Source of the DNA: Microcebus murinus
Taxonomy: Eukaryota > Chordata > Mammalia > Primates > Cheirogaleidae
Assembly (NCBI RefSeq): GCF_040939455.1
Contig: NC_134116.1
Span: 43,229,400-43,293,399 of the forward strand
Length of the DNA: 64,000 nucleotides
Reading direction: 5' to 3'
Each line of letters starts with the position of its first letter. The stretch's first letter is position 1. Shown in pieces: positions 36,071-49,104 of this stretch. The notes beneath the pieces were generated by a model. It had not been told where the DNA came from. It worked only from the letters and a program-made list of their open reading frames with translations, and searched no databases. The position numbers and the translations under genes were made by a program.

Positions 36071-39000
36071 TCACGTACATGTGTGTATGTATATGAGTAA
36101 TGTCATGATATTCCTCTCAAAGTAAAAAACAGATTATAGTTCCATTCTCCCACTATTATTAATAAAAACCACAGTAATTGTTGAGACTTTTCAATTTTAT
36201 AAACAAAATGTATAATCATATTTTTCTGATCCATTTTACTAAGTTGAAAGACTATCAGCTTATATAAGTACCCAAAGAAAAAGAAGCTTGTGCTCTTCAA
36301 CTTGTCTGGAGTTCACTCTAAGCAGTTCAGTCAGTAATACCCAGGACCCAGTGGACCAAGTTGGAAGATATGCAGTAAACATCACGAGTATTGGTTAGGC
36401 TGCAAAGCAAACACATGAAAGTCTGTTAATTCAAAATATATCTCCAATACTCCATATTTGTTTATAATATAAGTTGAAAATTTATTATTTTGATATTAGA
36501 AATTCAAATATAGAGAAAATAAAAAACAGAGAAATAAACATAATGTGTATGAATGTAAAGCTCCTAGATTTAAAATCAATATATATTAATAATACTTGAA
36601 AAATAAAAAGTATTACATAAGGGAGAAGAATATACTGGATAAAAATACTGTAGAAATTACTCACAATACTTTCAAATACTTATTTAGAGAGCGATATGTA
36701 ATACATGTTCCATGATTATGGATTGATTTGGAATAGCTATTTGTGCTTATATTTGTCAACAACTTTTTGAAGTTTTACTTGCTGGGGGAGATCTCTCATT
36801 CTTACTATGTCTCTGTACTTAGCTCAGCCCAGCTATGTGTGCAAAACATTCTTCCCATGATGCTGCTGGGAGAGCTGGAGGTTCCCTTCTGTCATTGAAA
36901 AACAGTCCAGAGATATGTTTTCATATTATATGCAGATAGTGATGAACCATAAATAATGTCACATACCAAGCAATGATCATTACTTCTACAGGAAGACAGG
37001 AAAATTTACAGATACAAGCTATGAACAGAGATGATTAAAAAAATTCACTGAGGCATGCACTAGACATTTAGCAAGTGTGGACTCTGAGCTACCAAACTCT
37101 TGTGCTATGAATCACGACCTTTGAAATGGGCTTTCCTTGGCCAGAATGCTCAACATACCTTTCAAAGTAGACTCACTTTTAGATCTTTCTCTTCCCTTAC
37201 AATTTCTCTGTATTCCAGTCACCCCCATTCCTGTCCTACACAAATCTTTTTCACTTTTTTTGTTCACAATAACTTGTGGTGGCAAATGTAGTTCAAACAG
37301 AGTGTATTGCTCAGCTTAACTACAAGTTCTATCATTAAAGAAAGATAATTCTGTCTTAAATAAAGATAGGAAAGTTTCATTCTTCACAAAGAAAATCAGT
37401 CAGGAATCAATACCTGGAGACAAAGTAAAGGAGATAATTCTGACTATCCAAGGAATATGGTTCTTTCTTTCAGAAACACACAATATTCTTCTAGTACATC
37501 AAAGTTAAGATAAAAATTAAGTAACAAAACTGAATATTCACATGCTGCTATACAGTTAGATGTTTTCATTTTATTATTTTAGAAAATCTGAATGGAATTT
37601 TCCTAATTTTAAGGAAAACATTCTTACAGGAATTTAAATGATGTGGATTTTCCTGATATAACCTGGTAGTAATTTGAGAAGGGTGTTTTAAAGATTAAAA
37701 TTATCTGTGTAAATAATACATTACTTAAATGAACTGGAATCCTTTTTTGACCTAAGGAATACATGAGTGGTATAAGAGATGTGCTGGATTTTTCTCACAT
37801 AAATGATAAGTGAGATAGGGGCAAGAGAGTTTCATCAGATAGTTCTAATGTCATTCACTCAGTGGTCTTGTCAATAAATGAAGGCCAAGCTGTTATAGTT
37901 ACATGTGAGTGCAGTATACAACAACTGGAAACAAGAATGGTATAAAACATGCAGCACATTGTTGAAATAGGCTATGGTAAGTGAAGTGATTACAAATAGA
38001 GTAGAATAATTGTTAAATCTACTCAAAATTGTGGGAAATAAGGGAGCATGTTAATGAAGTAAAATATTTTATATAATGGGAACATATGAATCATACTTTA
38101 TAAAACAAATAAAAAATTGAAATAAATATTAATTTTGTTTTTCATATTAAGCAAAGAACAAATACTTGAAAACATCATTGTGTTTTAAATCAGCTAAACA
38201 TTTCATGTTATCTAACGTATCTGGTATATACATGTATATTTGTATCCATCTATACATGCATGCACATATACTTATATATGTTTACATACAGATACAGATA
38301 GACAAAGCAGGGGAGAGAGAGAAGGAAAGAGAAAAGAGAAATTGTTTTAATATACTGACCAATATATTTTCTCTGACATTAGCATTTTGCTAAATCAACT
38401 GATTATGAATTTTTTTAGCATAATTTTTAGTCCTTCATATTTTGAAGTCGATTTTTTCCACTATGAAAGGGTTCATTATAGCTTGATTTTAAATAGGTAA
38501 GGGTAACTTGCATAAGTTTTATTTCAGACAATGTAATAGATTTTATTTGGTGGAGCTACTAATTAGTCATTAATTCTGAACAGATCATGTATGAAATGTC
38601 CATGAAGGGATGATTAACAGGCCTTTGAGACACACAATTTGTGGCAGTAATGCGAGGATGGTTTGCTAATGTCTTTTTTATTTTTGGTGACTATAATATC
38701 ACTTTATAATTATTTAAATGTAGCCTTTTAAAACATTTTCTTTATATTTCTGAAGCAATGCTTCCTTCTTGACATTTGTCTTTGAGCATTGATAGTAGGA
38801 ATTTCTTTCATTACTTATTCTTGTGCATTTAATGAAATAGATATAGCATTTTAATACATGCATCTTTATCACCTCTCTAAGCTTGAAATCACTTCTATAT
38901 ATTTTTAATGTATGTGTGCCATTTATTATTAATGAAGTTCCATAAGGTAAGAGAAAATTGTCTAAAACATATCCTGCTTTATATATGATTATTTCATTTT

Positions 39001-39349
39001 CATTAAAATTGGGAAGTAAGCATTATGTTTCCAATTTTACAAATAGAGAAAAACTATCCTCTTTTTTTTTCTTCCCAAACCTCTCCATAGATACAGAGAA
39101 ATAACCACAACAATTGAAAATCCTATTGTATATAAATAACCAAAAGAGGGCATCCACTGTAGATGAGAACTAAAGAACCAGTTAGACACATAAACTTGGT
39201 CAGTTAATGTTAGCCAACTACCATTGTTGTCTATCCTATAGTTAGCACAGAAAGCACAAAAATGAAATCACTATGGTAGCAGCAATGGCAGGCATGTAGC
39301 GTCCTAATACCGTGGACTCTCATTTATTCAGCTTCGTGATGTTATCACT
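36071..39349. other. Non-coding sequence, few features
   Basis: AT-rich, with a (GA)-rich run at about 38310-38340 and alternating purine-pyrimidine (ta/ca/tg) stretches at 38225-38300. A MIR-like core may sit at about 38930-39060. No gene recognised. Confidence 0.35.
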
Positions 39350-40590
39350 TCTAACATTCAAGCTGCCAGCAACAGAAAAACACATTCAGCTTCCAACTTT
39401 TGAGGAGAACCTCTGGATACTTGGTGGCAAATTGACTATTGTGGACCTCTTCTACCCTATAAGGTGAAGCCATTCAGTTGTGAAGAGAATAGACACATAT
39501 TGCAATAATATTGGTTACTTTCCTGCATTCAGAGTCTCTGACAGCATCACTCTCCAGAGACTTACAGAAATTTTTATTTACCTGCACAGAGTTTAACATA
39601 ACATGTCAGATGTACAGGCACCCTTTACAAAGAGAAGATGCATAAATTCACCCATGACCATGCTATCACTGTTTCAAGATAATAATGTTCAAAAACTAGA
39701 GGCCTGTGAGAGTAACGGGATGGCCAGTCAAATGCATCGCAAAAGCACCAGCTCGTAATATTTTATTAGAGTAGGATGCCATTCTGCAGCATATATCAAA
39801 GACTCTTAAATGGTGATATATCCCAGTAGGAAGAATATATGGTTCAGAAGCCAAGAGTTGGAGGCAGGAATAATCCTACTTAACATCATCCTATGGTATC
39901 CTCTTAGGATCAATTTTGTGAATATCACAGTAAGGAGGTAGGCTTGGGGAGAAGGAAAACTGAGCTGTGTTATGCATGATAGCTTTGGCTGGATGAGTGA
40001 AATTATCCTTTAAGAGTTTTCCTACTTGTGGAGGGCAGAGAAGCCGACAGTCTAGGGAAGGAGGCATGATCCTGGTGAGGCAATTAAGTGACTCATTTGT
40101 GAAATCTATGCTTCATGTCCCCGTGACTCTTGCTTTGAGGTTTTGTATCGCAGATGGGAAACATTTACATTGTGAAACATATAGCAAAAGCCTAATTTAA
40201 TAAGGAGTATTGATGATGTTCAGGCAATTGAAGGACTTTGTGCCAAGGATCTAGCAGGTAAGAAGGGGATTCATCATCTTGTCAGGGAAAATTGGATATG
40301 ATTATTGGGAGGGGGTGGGGAGATAGGAGGAATGTATTGAGATTCAAGTAGGTCATTTTGGTACTTTTCAACATTGCTTTACCTAATTTTGATGTTGAGT
40401 AGATAAATACAGTAACCATGAACTAAGAAGACCACGTGGCTGATGCCTCAGATTTCTCAGGGATGAATGCAGGTCTAGGTCATGCCATCAGTAAGCCTCC
40501 AAGATCATCAGAAGTTCTGTCTGAGCATAAGAGGAATCCAAAAGGGATAATAGTGCAAATTTTAAGTATCGAAGATGGTCCCAGCATTAG
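39350..40590 (+). mobile_element. Decayed ERVL pol (integrase to pol end) remnant
   Basis: An old copy of an ERVL-class endogenous retrovirus. Recognisable phrases in pol order include 'cttggtggcaaattgact', 'cattcagagtctctgaca', 'cacccatgaccatgctatc', 'ggaggcaggaataatcct', 'gaccacgtggctgatgcct' and 'ggtcatgccatcagtaagcc'. These lie in the integrase and C-terminal pol region. Frame breaks are everywhere and no open frame survives. It is probably older than the one at 61.9 kb, judged by divergence. Confidence 0.55.
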
Positions 40591-40910
40591 CTGCAATGCT
40601 GGGACTCTAGTTTAACACCTAATCTGCCTCTTTTCAAATTAACCCAAGAAGTAGTCCAACAGAGTGATGAAGAAAATGTTTCTTGAATCTGTATAAAGAA
40701 TGTATCTGAGTAGTCCAAGAGTAGATTGTAGCGCCAGCTTTGATGTATTATACGATGATCCCAGCTACCCAAGAGCGCTTCAAGAAAATTGCTTTCAGCT
40801 GTCATTTCCCTCTTGGCCTTCATTCCCTGATGAAAAACTACATCACCTAGGGTCATACCTCTTTCCTTAGGCATCCTGTATTCAATGACTAATCAACACA
40901 GATTAATCCC
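40591..40910 (-). other. Coding-like segment, possibly ERVL-related
   Basis: A 95-codon - strand frame (40587-40874). The context next to ERVL pol and the sequence style suggest retroviral internal origin, but orientation is opposite to the neighbouring pol and I cannot assign it. Confidence 0.25.
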
Positions 40911-43900
40911 CTTGTCCCCAACTGGAACAGTTCTGAAGGGAGCTCCCCATTTGGCCAGTCACATTATTATTGAGTATGCACATTTACAAATATCTAATAA
41001 ACCTCTCAGTTGCTAATTGCCATCTCAATGTCTGCTTTCTCAATAATCCAACTTAAAATGCTTACAATAAATTCATATGGGCTCAGAAATGTTCTAAATA
41101 TTATATATATGTACAAAAATATACATGAATATACATGTAAATTATTTTCATTAATAGAAACTTGGATATAAATGTGCTACTTACTAGATATCAGCTAGAT
41201 AAGAATATTCAAGTAGATATACCCAAATATCAGGTCATCACTATAAATAAAACATTTTTAAAAAACTATCAGACATAAGCTATTGTAAAATATGTATATA
41301 GACAATCTGTTTTTAAAATTACTGTGAATATTCGTTATCATGTACTCTTTAGTCATAATCATGTGATATAGTGAAATTTCTTTTTGAACATATTTGCCAG
41401 GAATTCAGTTTTTTGGAATTGAAAGTACATATTAAATGTAAAATAATCACATTCTTTCAGTACCTAAAAGATATTTTGTATGTGTGGAGGTTATTGGTTG
41501 TAGTGGCAGCTTTATTGCCAATATCTCAGATAGAAAAAGAAAGCAGAGTATCAAGTACTAATATTCTCGAGACTCACTGGTCCTTTCTATTAACATTATT
41601 TGCTCCTCATCATAGTTGCTAATACTTACTTCTTCAGTTCCATCAAGGAAAACATTCTTTTAAATAAATGAATACTTTTTAATGAAGTGTTACTATATAC
41701 TAACATGAAAGTGAAAATAAGCTATGACAGACACTCATTAAGGATTCTTCTAGGAAGATAAAGAAACTGTAGAAATTAGCACAGTTTTATTTTAAAATTA
41801 AATACATTAAAGTTAGAAAGACTTTAGGAAAACTACTTTGTTTCAGTAGCAAGTTTCTCAGAATAAAGTGTTTCAATTTACAAGTTTCTTTTGTTATGAC
41901 AGCAAGTAGAGAAAAACGCCAATGGTGATAAAATGCATGAGCCTTAGATAAAAATCGCTGCTTTGCTTTTTAATCTGTTCTCTTCTCTCCAAGGTAATGT
42001 ATAATGGTGTTTTACTTAGGAAATTGTAGGCAAAAATAGCTTTTATGCATGCAGAATATATCTAAATACTATCATTTTCTTAATTGACAGATAACATTGT
42101 ATGTTTTCATTGTGTATAACATGATTCTTTATAGTTTCACATATTGTGGAAGGGTTAAATCTAGCTAATTAACAAATACATTATCTCAAAGATTTCAGCA
42201 TTTTTAAAATCAAGAACACAATTTATTGTTTCCATCTGATTAACTATGATTTTCATTGCTTGGGCTTGAAGATAATTTAAATTTCATATTTATATATTTT
42301 TTACCTACAAAACAAACTACTCATAATTCAAAATTTCTTCCAAAATAAGAAACAATAGTCCAGATTTACCTATATAATAGTAACCTAAATAAATGGCACA
42401 CTTTTTAATGAGAAACATCAGGAAGATATTTTTTCAATTTGCTTAAAATCTTAATATATAAATATATTCTCAAATAGTTTTTTTATAATGTGGAGAACAA
42501 AAAGAAAAATGTAAAATATTTTATTATTTAGTTAAAAGACATGAAATTATGTATAATCATGTATGAAAATTTCCTAGGGCTCACTAACACAGAGATGAAT
42601 AGAAATTTACTTGGATTTAAATGAGTATTATCCCTGGGAAAGAATTTTTTGGACAAGATATGGTAATAGCTCTGTCATTCAATAATCGGTATGAAAGTGT
42701 AAACCTAGGAGAAGCTGTAGGGAGTAGCAGGATTCTCAAGGTATATCATTTATTTGTGTAGTCAACAAAGCTTAGTGCAGAATCTTATGCAGTAGACAAT
42801 TCAAAAATACCAGATTTATCTTTTTTAACATGATTCTTTTTTTACAGTGTATTATTTCCTTTCATTTTATGTACTTTTCAATGAATGAAATGAAAAGTAT
42901 AATATATTCATATTTTATTCTATTGAAAATTAATAACAATCTTGCTGTCTAATAAAATAATCTGTTAGTTTGAAGAAAGCTATCATGAATTGTAAATATA
43001 ATAATCAATGTATTTAAATATAAACACATTAGTAAAACACTATATCTTATTATAACCATAAAGAATATTTAAATATTTACAACCATATAGGAATAGTATA
43101 TTTCTAGCATTTGCAAGCAAAATTTATCTCAACTAATATATTTATAAGTTGATAATTTTACAAGTATTGCAGATATTAAATAAAGATGATATTCATATAG
43201 AATTACAAGTAGAAAACCTATTTACTAATTTCTTATTAGCCATTCTTTTGCCCAGATATATACTAGTCATTATTAGGCAACCTGATAAATTGAACAGGAT
43301 ATTATTACAAATTAAATTGATATTTAATCAATTTAGAAAGTTAGTTCCTATGTGTCTTGGTCCAAATATTTCATGTACTCAACATTATCCAAAATGTCTC
43401 ATTGTTCATCAGGACATAAGTCAGAGACTTGAAGGCATCAAGTCATTCTATAATCCGTACTGAAAAACTAAACATAAAACAGTATTGCTCATTATATAAT
43501 TATATGATTACTAATGGAAATGTTGGGTATAGCAAAGTCATCAAAAACAGATTTTATAAGAAGTATTATGTGATTAATTATTTAATACACATTTGTTTTA
43601 TCAACCATGTAAAAAGCACTTTATCATTCAAAAATCAAGTTATTGGAAAAAATAACATATAATTTTTTACTTTTAGTAGATATATTAAAAATATAAGTTA
43701 TAGGCATTGAAATAATGTAAAATAAAAATGTAAGATTTTATGCATAGCATCTTACTAATACTAAATGATCAATACATACTTTATTACTTAATTTATTGGA
43801 ATATAAGACAACTGTCTGGAGAGTTAAAAAATAGGATTGCATTCAAATAAGCTAGATTAGCTATATGGAACATAAGTCTTTAGTACTTACACTTCCCCAG

Positions 43901-44147
43901 GAATTATACAGCTACTTCACTTATGTCAAATAAGAGACACATTGAAAGGCTAGGGAAGTTGGCCAAGAATTGAAGATAGAGAGAGATGGGTATTTTAAGA
44001 AAGAAGACAAGAACATCTGATTTGTGTGATGACATAGGCCAGCTTTACATGGAGCATAGATCTGAGGAATAAAATTAGAAAGGTTTTCCAGGGCCACTTG
44101 TAGAGGGCTTAGATATTAGAAGAGCTGTGTCTATGATAGCAGCTATG
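40911..44147. other. Non-coding AT-rich sequence
   Basis: About 3.2 kb with no recognised gene or repeat. The 104-codon ORF at 43149-43463 is AT-driven and without recognisable motifs. Confidence 0.35.
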
Positions 44148-44362
44148 TTTTATCCAAGTAGTTACTATGTGTTTTAGCTTTTATTTCTATAAAAATTGTA
44201 TAAATAAGCATTAGCATTTCCCCCATATTATAAATAATAAAATTAAGAATAAATTAAATGGATTAAATTGCTTGAGGTCACACAGCTATCAACTTCCATA
44301 AATAAGATTTATAACCAAGAAGTTTGATGACAGATGTTCTACTCTTAACCACATAGCACATG
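44148..44362 (+). mobile_element. MIR SINE
   Basis: 'gtagttactatgtgttttag', then 'ttcccccatattataaat', 'gcttgaggtcacacagctat' and 'ctactcttaaccacatagca' follow the MIR consensus from 5' third to 3' end. Confidence 0.75.
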
Positions 44363-44552
44363 GCCACTGCAATGCATTAACTTATCTTGATTTCTTGTTT
44401 TATTAATTTTAGATACAATATCCATAGCTATTCTATAGGAAAATTATTTTGGGCATTGGTTTACAATATACATTATCTATAAACTTACCTATTATTAGGT
44501 TATGGTATTGTTCACAAATAAAATTGAATTTTTAAAACACTTATCATTTATT

Positions 44553-44567
44553 CATATGATGCTTTCT
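44553..44567 (-). repeat. Target-site duplication, left copy, of the 5S retropseudogene
   Basis: 'catatgatgctttct', matching 44659-44673 at 14 of 15 positions. Confidence 0.75.
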
Positions 44568-44658
44568 CCCATCCAGGTACTAACCAGGCCTGACCCTGCT
44601 TAGTTTCCGAGATCAGAGAAGACTGGGTGCATTCAGGGTCGTATGGCTGTAGATAAGC
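44568..44658 (-). pseudogene. 5S rRNA retropseudogene, 3'-truncated and tailless
   Basis: On the - strand this matches 5S rRNA from nucleotide 1 to about nucleotide 88-90, including the internal promoter region (A box and C box: 'aactaagcagggtcaggcc', 'tggttagtacctggatggg'). The last 30 or so nucleotides are missing and no A-tail follows. A 15-bp near-perfect duplication flanks it, so it entered by target-primed reverse transcription. It also has four extra bases at its 5' end. Changes from 5S include several at the 5' third (for example in the 'gaatgcacccagtctt' part). It is not a functional rRNA gene. Confidence 0.88.
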
Positions 44659-44673
44659 CATATAATGCTTTCT
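44659..44673 (-). repeat. Target-site duplication, right copy, of the 5S retropseudogene
   Basis: 'catataatgctttct', one base different from 44553-44567. Confidence 0.75.
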
Positions 44674-45019
44674 ATTGGTGACTAATACTGTAGTTATAAT
44701 TTTATTCTTTATTTGATAATTTATTTTAAATTATGCATTAATCTATACATATTTATGATTTATTTCATTATAATATTACACATTATTTAAAGGATATTTA
44801 TTACTTAAAAATAAAATAAGAATTTACCATTGTATTTTACATTACTAGTTTTCTATATGTAAGTTAGACAAATTAAAGCATAATTCAAATTAAAGCATAA
44901 TTTACTTCAATTACATTCTCATTTTCATTTATTATTTTTAGGTTACAGATATATTCCACTAGTAAAACTGTCATTTATTATGGAGATATTAGAATGAAAA
45001 CAGAAAGTTTTAATAACAT
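44674..45019. other. Non-coding AT-rich sequence
   Basis: Nothing recognised. Confidence 0.3.
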
Positions 45020-45500
45020 ATAATCTCTAAAACCAATTCCCCTTGACAGAAATAACAATTCTCACCAGTTATGTGTCCTTCACACACATATATATATGCA
45101 TCTAAATATATTCTGTGTGTGTATGTACATATGTGGAGATATTTTAAATAAAAATAAAGTCATACTACATATATTATTTTATATTTAGATGACTTTCAAT
45201 TTAGTTTTATTATAACTGGATTGTAAATAAATATAGATATACAGAAGTTTTATAAAAATGCATTATATTCCATAGTATGCACAAAACAATTAACAATTTA
45301 TCTATTGATGATCATGTAGGTTGCCATCATATGCATAATGTATTTGCATATGTAACATTGGAAAATAAAAATATTTAGCAAATGTGTATACAATTTTACT
45401 TTTAATATCTACAAAATTTTCTTCAAAGTGGAATTGATTTCACTTCTATCAATAGCCTTGGCAATTATGTATGTTGTCAAACTTTTAAATTTTACCAAAA
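45020..45500 (-). mobile_element. Old L1 fragment (3' region, reversed)
   Basis: 'tgcattatattccatagtat', 'tatctattgatgatcatgta', 'tcttcaaagtggaattgatt' and 'gccttggcaattatgtatgt' follow the order of reversed old L1 sequence. Confidence 0.5.
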
Positions 45501-46235
45501 TTATTTCTTATTTATTTTTTAAGAGGGCACAGTAAACAAAAAGTAAGTAATGGTTATTGAACATATTACAATACATACAACTGACAACAAAATGACATCA
45601 ATAATAGATAAATATTTCCATGAATCAACTAAGAACAAATAATCCATTTGGAAAATAGTAAAATAACAAAAAAAAATCAGAAAATAATAAATACAAATAT
45701 AAATAAGTATATGAAAAGGTATTCATATTGCAAAAAGCTGGAAAAATGTAAATGTGTGTATGTGCATGTGTGTGTGTCCTAACTGGCTTATGCTACTATC
45801 TCCATTTACCAAACAAAAGATTTGTTGTCTCTGTTATGGTATCTTCTTGTCTCATTATTTAGTGAGCTGTTAACCAGTTTTAACAGCAAACACTACCACA
45901 ACAAAGATTGTTTAAAAATAAGCATGAAATTATGCAAAAATTCCAGGAATGCTATCACAATGTGATGCTGCATACACGTTTTCAGATATCTGAATTATTC
46001 TTCAAATATTCAATTAAGAAATTGAGAAATTTGGATGCATATATGTATTTTAAGAAACTTATCCAGTAATTGTGTAAATAAAACCAAGAATAAAGAATGA
46101 CTATAATTTTATTACTCATAATATGTAAAGACATTCAAATAGTGATACCAACAGAAATGAACCTCTATAAAATTATGAACCTTTTTTGTTGAATTAACTT
46201 ACAGGTATTTTCATAGTGATATCTTTGTTTTAAAT
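45501..46235. other. Non-coding AT-rich sequence
   Basis: Nothing recognised. Confidence 0.3.
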
Positions 46236-46424
46236 GAAAATGTTTCTTTTTTTTTCCTCTCTCTTTTTTTTTATTTCGGCATATTATGGGGGTACAGATT
46301 TTAAGGTTTCAATAAATTCCCTTTTCCCCCCTCCCCCCACAAGTCTGAGCTTCCGGCATGACCATCCCCCAGATGGTGCACGTCTCACTCATTATGTATG
46401 TATATACTCGCGAAAATGTGTCTT
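46236..46424 (-). mobile_element. 5'-truncated L1 3' end with flanking duplications
   Basis: The last ~160 bases of the same L1 type as the copy at 113-6680, reversed: T-rich tail (46249-46275), then 'tatgggggtacagattttaa', a G/C run and 'ccatcccccagatggtgcac'. Flanks 46236-46248 (gaaaatgtttctt) and 46412-46424 (gaaaatgtgtctt) differ at one base of 13 and are probably the target duplication. Confidence 0.8.
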
Positions 46425-46689
46425 ACATTCATAGTCTGTTTATAAAGTGGTATATATGGAAAATAAAAAGATTTTTATTAATTAACATTAACTATAAATT
46501 TCAATATGATATCTAGTATTCCTTTAACTGATTTTCTTGAAATATATAGGTATACAATACCAGATAATGATGAATTAAAATCTTCCTTGATATATTTACC
46601 TTCTCAACTTCTCTTGTCACACTAGTTAATAATATAATTGTTAAGTAATAATAGGGATGATATTCATCCAATGTTGGGTTTTTAAGCTT

Positions 46690-47200
46690 GTTTCTGATTT
46701 TTTATTTGACATAAGTTTATGTCTATATAGTTAAATACACATATATATCCATCTATATTTTATAAAATGACATTCTGCCATCAATGAAAATTATACATTT
46801 TTATTTGCTTAGTATTTAGAAATATAGGAATAGATTTTCTATGATTGAACCTTGAAATAAAGCCCTATTTGTCATGTTACACAGTCCTTTGAATGTTCTT
46901 CTCGCTTTTACTTTCTAATATTTTATTTAAGATATTTAGTTCAGTATTCACAAGTGAGATTGTTCTGTACTTTTAGGTTTTGGCATCAATATCATACTGA
47001 CTCTGTTAAAGGAATTTCAAAGCTCCTCTTTCCTTGCTGGGCTCTGAAAGAGCTTAAATAACATTTGGCATTATCTATTCCTTGAAGTTTTCAAATAATT
47101 GGCTTTGGAGCCCAATGCTTCTTGGGAAAAGTAATTCTTTGACAACATTTTCAATTACCTCCAAATTAATTGCCAAGTCTGGATTTTCCATCACTTTTAC
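46690..47200 (-). mobile_element. Old L1 ORF2 fragment (RT region, reversed)
   Basis: 'gaaccttgaaataaagccct', 'cagtattcacaagtgagatt', 'ggttttggcatcaatatcat' and 'ttgaagttttcaaataattg' follow reversed L1 reverse-transcriptase-region sequence in order. Confidence 0.6.
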
Positions 47201-47324
47201 TGAATATTAATACTAAGAATTAGAATATATAAAACAATTCAGTAAATTAGGTTTATTCTCGTATACTCTACTATTATAAAATACTTTACTGAGAACCAGT
47301 AACTATTTAGAAAGAGCAATAAAA

Positions 47325-47540
47325 AAGTCCCACTAAAAAACATAAAAATATATAATACCTAAGAAGAAACAAGAAAATTTGGGTAGCACTCATATAAAAA
47401 AACTTGAAGTTGTTAATATAAAACAAAGAAATCTATCAAAATATTGGAAGACACTTTATTTTCCACATGGAAATATTCAAAGATATCAATTATGCCAACA
47501 TTAATCTAATAATCCAATTCAGATCCTGCACAATGATATT
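47325..47540 (+). mobile_element. Old L1 ORF2 fragment
   Basis: A-rich + strand wording 'atataatacctaagaagaaa', 'ttggaagacactttattttc' and 'ccaacattaatctaataatc' resembles the post-RT part of old L1 ORF2. Confidence 0.4.
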
Positions 47541-49104
47541 CTTGCAGAGAGAATGAAAGTGGCAAATAGATATATGTCCACCTTTGGATGGACTGTCTGA
47601 GCAAGAGCTCTGGTAATCCATGGAGAGGGGACAGAAGTGAAGTGAAGAGGATAGAAGTGGGAGGAGCTGCTCAGCTGGACCAGAGATAATTAGGGTAGGT
47701 ACCCACATGTGTCAAAGTGACAAGAGAAAATCCCAGGCTTCATGCTTCCTCTGAGGATACTGCAACTGGAGTGACAGGTGAGCCCCTCCGCTGCTACAGG
47801 CCTTTGGACTAATACAGAAACCTAACTGGAGGCTGTGAAGCTGTATTGCTTCAGAGAGAAGAGACAGCTAGCCTGTGAGCCTTGGTACTATAGCTGTAAC
47901 CACTGTAACATCTCAACCCCAGAATGCTACTTTTGCCCAGAGGTCAGATCCCTGACTGCTGCCTCCTTCTTTCGTGGGCCAGGAAGGAATGGAGCAAGGA
48001 ATTTCAGTACTTGAGTTGCCCCATGGGCAGATGATATGTACCCCTGCTGCTGCCCCCACAACTGTCTTCAATGCTGGGGACCTGGGTGGAACAGGAGGCC
48101 ACAGCCCTGGCACCCACTACTGTTGCCTGGGTGATCTCGCTCAATCAACCATATCACCTGCAGGCCTTGGGCAGAGAACACATCCATATCTCTTAGCACC
48201 CACTGCCCACTGCTGGGACAGCTGCACCACTGCTGTTGTCTCTGCCTAAAAGGCCCTAAGTAGGATAAAAGCCAGCACAGCCACGGCCTTTAGATCTGGG
48301 TGTACTGTATACCACAGACCTGTGCCATACTGCATAGGCACCCTGGATGCTACACTCTGCACATTCCCTGCTTTGCCCATGCACTCCACCCCATGGCTGC
48401 CCTGGGCAACATGAATGAGCACTGGATCCCATGGAACTGTTCCATCCAGTGTAGGTGCTCTGCTCTATAGGTCCACTCTGTCCAGAGGTCTCTCTCCACC
48501 CTACACATGAGCTGTGACCAACTAGCCCATTCTGTACTGGTGGCCACACAGGGTGGGACCACCACACCCTGTGCACCTGCTATGTCTAGTGGCACCCTAC
48601 ATGTACCTTCCCTGCCCATGTCCCTGGAACCTCAGTTGCCCAGGCCTACACACATGTGCTCCATGCCCAATGAACATCCTCAATCCTGTGCACACACCCT
48701 GCCCTGCAGCCAGTCCCAACACATCTGTGCATTTGGCACCAGAAGCTAGTCCTAGTACATTAGCCCGGTGACAACCATAGGGGAACAGGGTAAACATAGC
48801 AGAGCAGCAGCAGTAAAGGTTCACAGCAGTAAAGGTCCTTCTCCTGCCTTGTCAAGCTTCTACAGTAGGAACCAAGCATGGCATCTAGGACGCATTTCTA
48901 TTTTTACCAAGTAACAGAGGTCCCAGCAAAGGAGAATAGATGTCCCATATTTGCTATCTGTTTGGAGCTGAGAAAAGTGGCCCCAGATGTGAAGGAACCA
49001 ACATAAAACTCTGGTAACATAAAAAAGAAATAGGCTGTCTGGATATCTTTAAAAAGATCACAATAACGCCAGTAATGAACTCCAACCAAAAGGAAATTGT
49101 TAAA

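Noticed and set aside
43149..43463. 104-codon + strand ORF
   Set aside because: No recognised motif, AT-driven I/L/N/K composition, no intron or promoter context; consistent with chance.
47974..48824. Cluster of overlapping ORFs on both strands, looking like a gene or CpG-type promoter
   Set aside because: Explained by the GC-richer 5' UTR of an L1 whose ORF1 starts at 49105. Composition is repetitive in tg/ca/cc, and no known protein is visible.
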